Source: Pseudomonadota bacterium (lineage in GTDB: Bacteria > Pseudomonadota > Alphaproteobacteria > Rhizobiales > Beijerinckiaceae). Taken from it: DNA of 8,007 nt. The position numbers and the translations under genes were made by a program. Shown here piece by piece: positions 6,263 to 8,007 of this stretch. The notes under the pieces are model-generated. The model saw nothing but the letters and a program-made list of their open reading frames with translations, was not told the DNA's origin and made no database searches. The stretch is from NCBI GenBank assembly GCA_023426505.1, contig JAFAAP010000202.1, forward strand, positions 1-8,007, in the 5' to 3' direction. Each line of letters opens with the position of its first letter. The stretch's first letter is position 1.

Positions 6263-7288
6263 GTGACCTTACCTCCACAGTCATCCTCTTCCTATTCCGG
6301 CGAGACGCTGGACCGGCTTTTTTCGTCTCTCGAGGAAGCCACGGCCGTCATGGTGGCCGTGTCCGGCGGCCCCGACTCGATGGCCCTGATGCATCTCCTG
6401 GCGCGCTGGCGCGCTGCTCGGCCCGGGTCTCCCCTCGTCATCGCCACCGTCGATCACGGCCTGCGTCCCGAATCAGCCGACGAGGCGTGCCTCGTCGCGC
6501 GCGAGGCGGCCGCCTTGGGTCTGGCGCACCGGACCCTCGTCTGGACGGGGGCGAAGCCCGCCACCGGCCTGCAGGAGGCGGCCCGTGAGGCGCGCTACCG
6601 GCTTCTCGTGGAGCTCGCCCGAACCGAAGGGGCATCCCACCTGGTGACGGCCCATACCCTCGATGACCAGGCCGAGACGGTCCTGATGCGCATGGCGCGC
6701 GGGTCCGGCCTCGCGGGGCTCGCGGGCATGCGGGCCGAAAGGGAACTGGACGGCGTCATCCATGCGCGCCCGCTCCTGACCTGTCCGAAATCGGCGCTCG
6801 TGGGGCTTTGCGAGCGCGAGGGATGGGCCTTCGTGACCGATCCGTCGAACCGGAACGAGTTCTTCGCCCGGGTCCGCTGGCGGCGGCTCATGCCGGCCCT
6901 CGCCGAGGAGGGCCTGACGGCGGAGCGCCTCGCGCGCCTCGCGGAGCGGGCCGCCCGGGCCGAGGAGGCCCTCGACTCCAAGGCCGCGGACGCCCTGGTG
7001 CTCGCAGGCGCCGAGAGGGAGGGGGAGGGGCTCGGCTTCGATGCGGGCCGCCTCGTCCGCGAGCCGTTCGAGATCGCCCTGCGCATGCTGTCCCTGGCCC
7101 TCGTCGGGATCGGATTGTCCCTCGATTCCAGCCGCCTGCACCGGCTGGAGGCCTGCACCCGCCGCCTCCGGGAGGCCGCCCGGGACAGGGAGGTCCTTCG
7201 CCTCACCATCGCGGGGGCGCTCGTGCAGCTGGACCGGTCCCGGCGGCTCGTGATCCGGCCGGAGCCGCCGCGCCGGCGGGGACGTTAA
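6263..7288 (+). CDS. tilS: TilS, tRNA(Ile)-lysidine synthetase
   Basis: ATP-dependent enzyme that joins lysine to cytidine 34 of the CAU-anticodon isoleucine tRNA, so that it reads AUA instead of AUG; acts in the cytoplasm and is normally essential. The N-type ATP pyrophosphatase domain shows the PP-loop SGGPDS (34-39), VDHGLR (63-68), HTLDDQAET (131-139), DPSNRN (193-198) and the RVRWRRLMP segment (203-211) typical of TilS. At 341 residues it is about 90 shorter than the E. coli enzyme and ends in an Arg/Pro-rich tail, with no clear TilS C-terminal domain; I believe such short forms are common in alphaproteobacteria. Start: GTG at 6263, 28 nt after the cpoB stop, is the only reasonable in-frame start between cpoB and the PP-loop, but no Shine-Dalgarno is visible. 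An ATG at 6146, inside cpoB, is less likely. It is probably expressed with cpoB. Confidence 0.93.
   Translation: MTLPPQSSSSYSGETLDRLFSSLEEATAVMVAVSGGPDSMALMHLLARWRAARPGSPLVIATVDHGLRPESADEACLVAREAAALGLAHRTLVWTGAKPATGLQEAAREARYRLLVELARTEGASHLVTAHTLDDQAETVLMRMARGSGLAGLAGMRAERELDGVIHARPLLTCPKSALVGLCEREGWAFVTDPSNRNEFFARVRWRRLMPALAEEGLTAERLARLAERAARAEEALDSKAADALVLAGAEREGEGLGFDAGRLVREPFEIALRMLSLALVGIGLSLDSSRLHRLEACTRRLREAARDREVLRLTIAGALVQLDRSRRLVIRPEPPRRRGR
7265..7279 (+). other. GC hairpin at the 3' end of tilS
   Basis: CCGCCG (7265-7270) pairs with CGGCGG (7274-7279) around CGC, inside the last codons of tilS. It is followed by GGACGTTAACGGATTTCCTT, with no immediate T-run, so a terminator role is doubtful; in a GC-rich gene it may be chance. 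Confidence 0.3.
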
Positions 7289-7339
7289 CGGATTTCCTTA
7301 GTCAAATGCCCCAATCTGACGCCCCATGCCCGCCTCATT

Positions 7340-7371
7340 CCCTTGGCAAGGGTGAACGGTGTGCCTACATT
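7340..7371 (+). promoter_or_regulatory. Candidate ftsH promoter with overlapping sigma-70 and RpoH-like elements
   Basis: TTGGCA (7343-7348) and TACATT (7366-7371) are separated by 17 nt, matching sigma-70 elements at 5 of 6 and 4 of 6 bases. The same bases also read CTTG (7342-7345), 18 nt, CCTACAT (7364-7370), which is 6 of 7 to the alphaproteobacterial RpoH pattern CTTG-N17/18-CYTATNT as I recall it. ftsH is a known heat-shock gene, so an RpoH promoter is expected. The start of transcription would be near 7378, 56 nt before the ftsH ATG. The -35 lies inside a perfect dyad CCCTTG-G-CAAGGG (7340-7352). Confidence 0.6.
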
Positions 7372-7433
7372 GAGTTTAGCCGCGTGAGGGATGGCCTCGC
7401 GCTCAATCTCCCTCTGGGGCAGAATCTGATCCG

Positions 7434-8007
7434 ATGAATTCAAATTTCCGCAACTTCGCCTTGTGGGTTGTCATCTTCCTCCTGGTGCTGGCGCTCGTGA
7501 CCCTGTTCCAGAGCCCCGGCCATCGGAGCGGCGGCGGCGACATTGCATACAGCCAGCTCCTGAGCGAGGCGGATGCCGGGCGCATCTCGAACGTCGTCAT
7601 CTCCGGCCCGGAGATCAGCGGCACCTATACGGACGGCCGAAGCTTCACGACCTATGCGCCGAACGACCCGATGCTGGTGTCGAAGCTGCAGCAGAAGGGC
7701 GTCCAGATCACCGCCCGTCCGCAATCCGATTCCACGCCGTGGTTCATCGCCGTCCTCATGAACATCCTGCCGATCGCCCTGTTCATCGGCGCCTGGGTGT
7801 TCCTGTCGCGGCAGATGCAGAACGGCGCCGGCCGCGCCATGGGCTTCGGCAAGTCGAAGGCCAAGCTGCTGACCGAGGCACATGGCCGCGTGACCTTCGA
7901 GGACGTGGCCGGCATCGACGAGGCCAAGGAGGACCTCCAGGAGGTCGTCGAGTTCCTGCGCGACCCGCAGAAGTTCCAGCGCCTCGGCGGCCGGATCCCG
8001 CGCGGCG
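7434..8007 (+). CDS. ftsH: FtsH, membrane-bound AAA zinc metalloprotease (3' truncated by window edge)
   Basis: First 191 residues of FtsH, the inner-membrane ATP-dependent protease that degrades misfolded membrane proteins and short-lived regulators. Helix 1 is about residues 8-25 (FALWVVIFLLVLALVTLF), followed by the periplasmic FtsH extracellular domain (about 30-100; DIAYSQLLSEADAGRISNVV, 36-55), helix 2 at about 103-124 (WFIAVLMNILPIALFIGAWV), then the cytoplasmic linker and the start of the AAA module, VTFEDVAGIDEAKEDLQEVV (153-172). The window ends at RIPRG, just before the expected Walker A; the zinc site HEXXH is outside. ATG 7434 has only a distant GGGG (7416-7419), and an in-frame TAG at 7377 rules out a longer start. 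It follows tilS by 145 nt and probably has its own promoter. Confidence 0.97.
   Translation, partial: MNSNFRNFALWVVIFLLVLALVTLFQSPGHRSGGGDIAYSQLLSEADAGRISNVVISGPEISGTYTDGRSFTTYAPNDPMLVSKLQQKGVQITARPQSDSTPWFIAVLMNILPIALFIGAWVFLSRQMQNGAGRAMGFGKSKAKLLTEAHGRVTFEDVAGIDEAKEDLQEVVEFLRDPQKFQRLGGRIPRG

Noticed and set aside
5194..6266. 357-codon plus-strand frame over cpoB
   Set aside because: Shadow of cpoB in another frame, Arg-rich without domain likeness; the cpoB frame has signal peptide, coiled coil and TPR repeats.
7440..7883. Minus-strand 147-codon frame opposite ftsH
   Set aside because: The plus strand encodes a clear FtsH N-terminus; the antisense product is low-complexity.

Overview
The window reads as a high-GC alphaproteobacterial chromosome, most likely order Hyphomicrobiales. 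The gene order tolA-tolB ... pal-cpoB-tilS-ftsH and the Pal and CpoB sequence style suggest this; a Methylobacteriaceae or Microvirga-like source is my guess from general resemblance, not from a search. Codon use is uniformly GC-rich. I see no insertion sequence, phage gene, tRNA, rRNA or CRISPR array.

Layout. Positions 1-752 hold the 3' part of tolA (Pro-rich stretch, Ala/Lys/Glu helix, C-terminal domain III), followed after 33 nt by tolB (786-2111) and a strong hairpin terminator (2134-2163). Two minus-strand genes come next: a six-helix HdeD/DUF308 membrane protein (2171-2791) and, upstream of it on that strand, a two-HKD phospholipase D/cardiolipin-synthase-like protein with a C-terminal membrane anchor (2872-4377). 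A 254-nt divergent region (4378-4631) separates this pair from the plus-strand genes pal (4632-5141), cpoB/ybgF (5248-6234) and tilS (6263-7288). After a 145-nt gap holding a good promoter candidate, ftsH begins at 7434 and runs off the window just before its Walker A motif.

How the genes work together. TolA, TolB, Pal and CpoB are parts of the Tol-Pal trans-envelope machine: TolA is the energised inner-membrane/periplasmic arm, TolB the periplasmic propeller, Pal the peptidoglycan-binding outer-membrane lipoprotein and CpoB the periplasmic coordinator that binds TolA. The two minus-strand genes are also envelope proteins by sequence (phospholipid metabolism and a membrane stress-type protein) but interrupt the tol-pal cluster in the opposite direction. 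TilS (tRNA-Ile lysidine synthetase) and FtsH (membrane AAA protease) are housekeeping genes that commonly follow cpoB in this group.

Most of the window is conserved core. The points most worth a second look are the minus-strand lipid/membrane pair lodged between tolB and pal, the unusual C-terminal anchor of the PLD protein, the palindrome and overlapping sigma-70/RpoH-like promoter before ftsH, and the long hairpin between pal and cpoB. I found no convincing undescribed multi-gene system.
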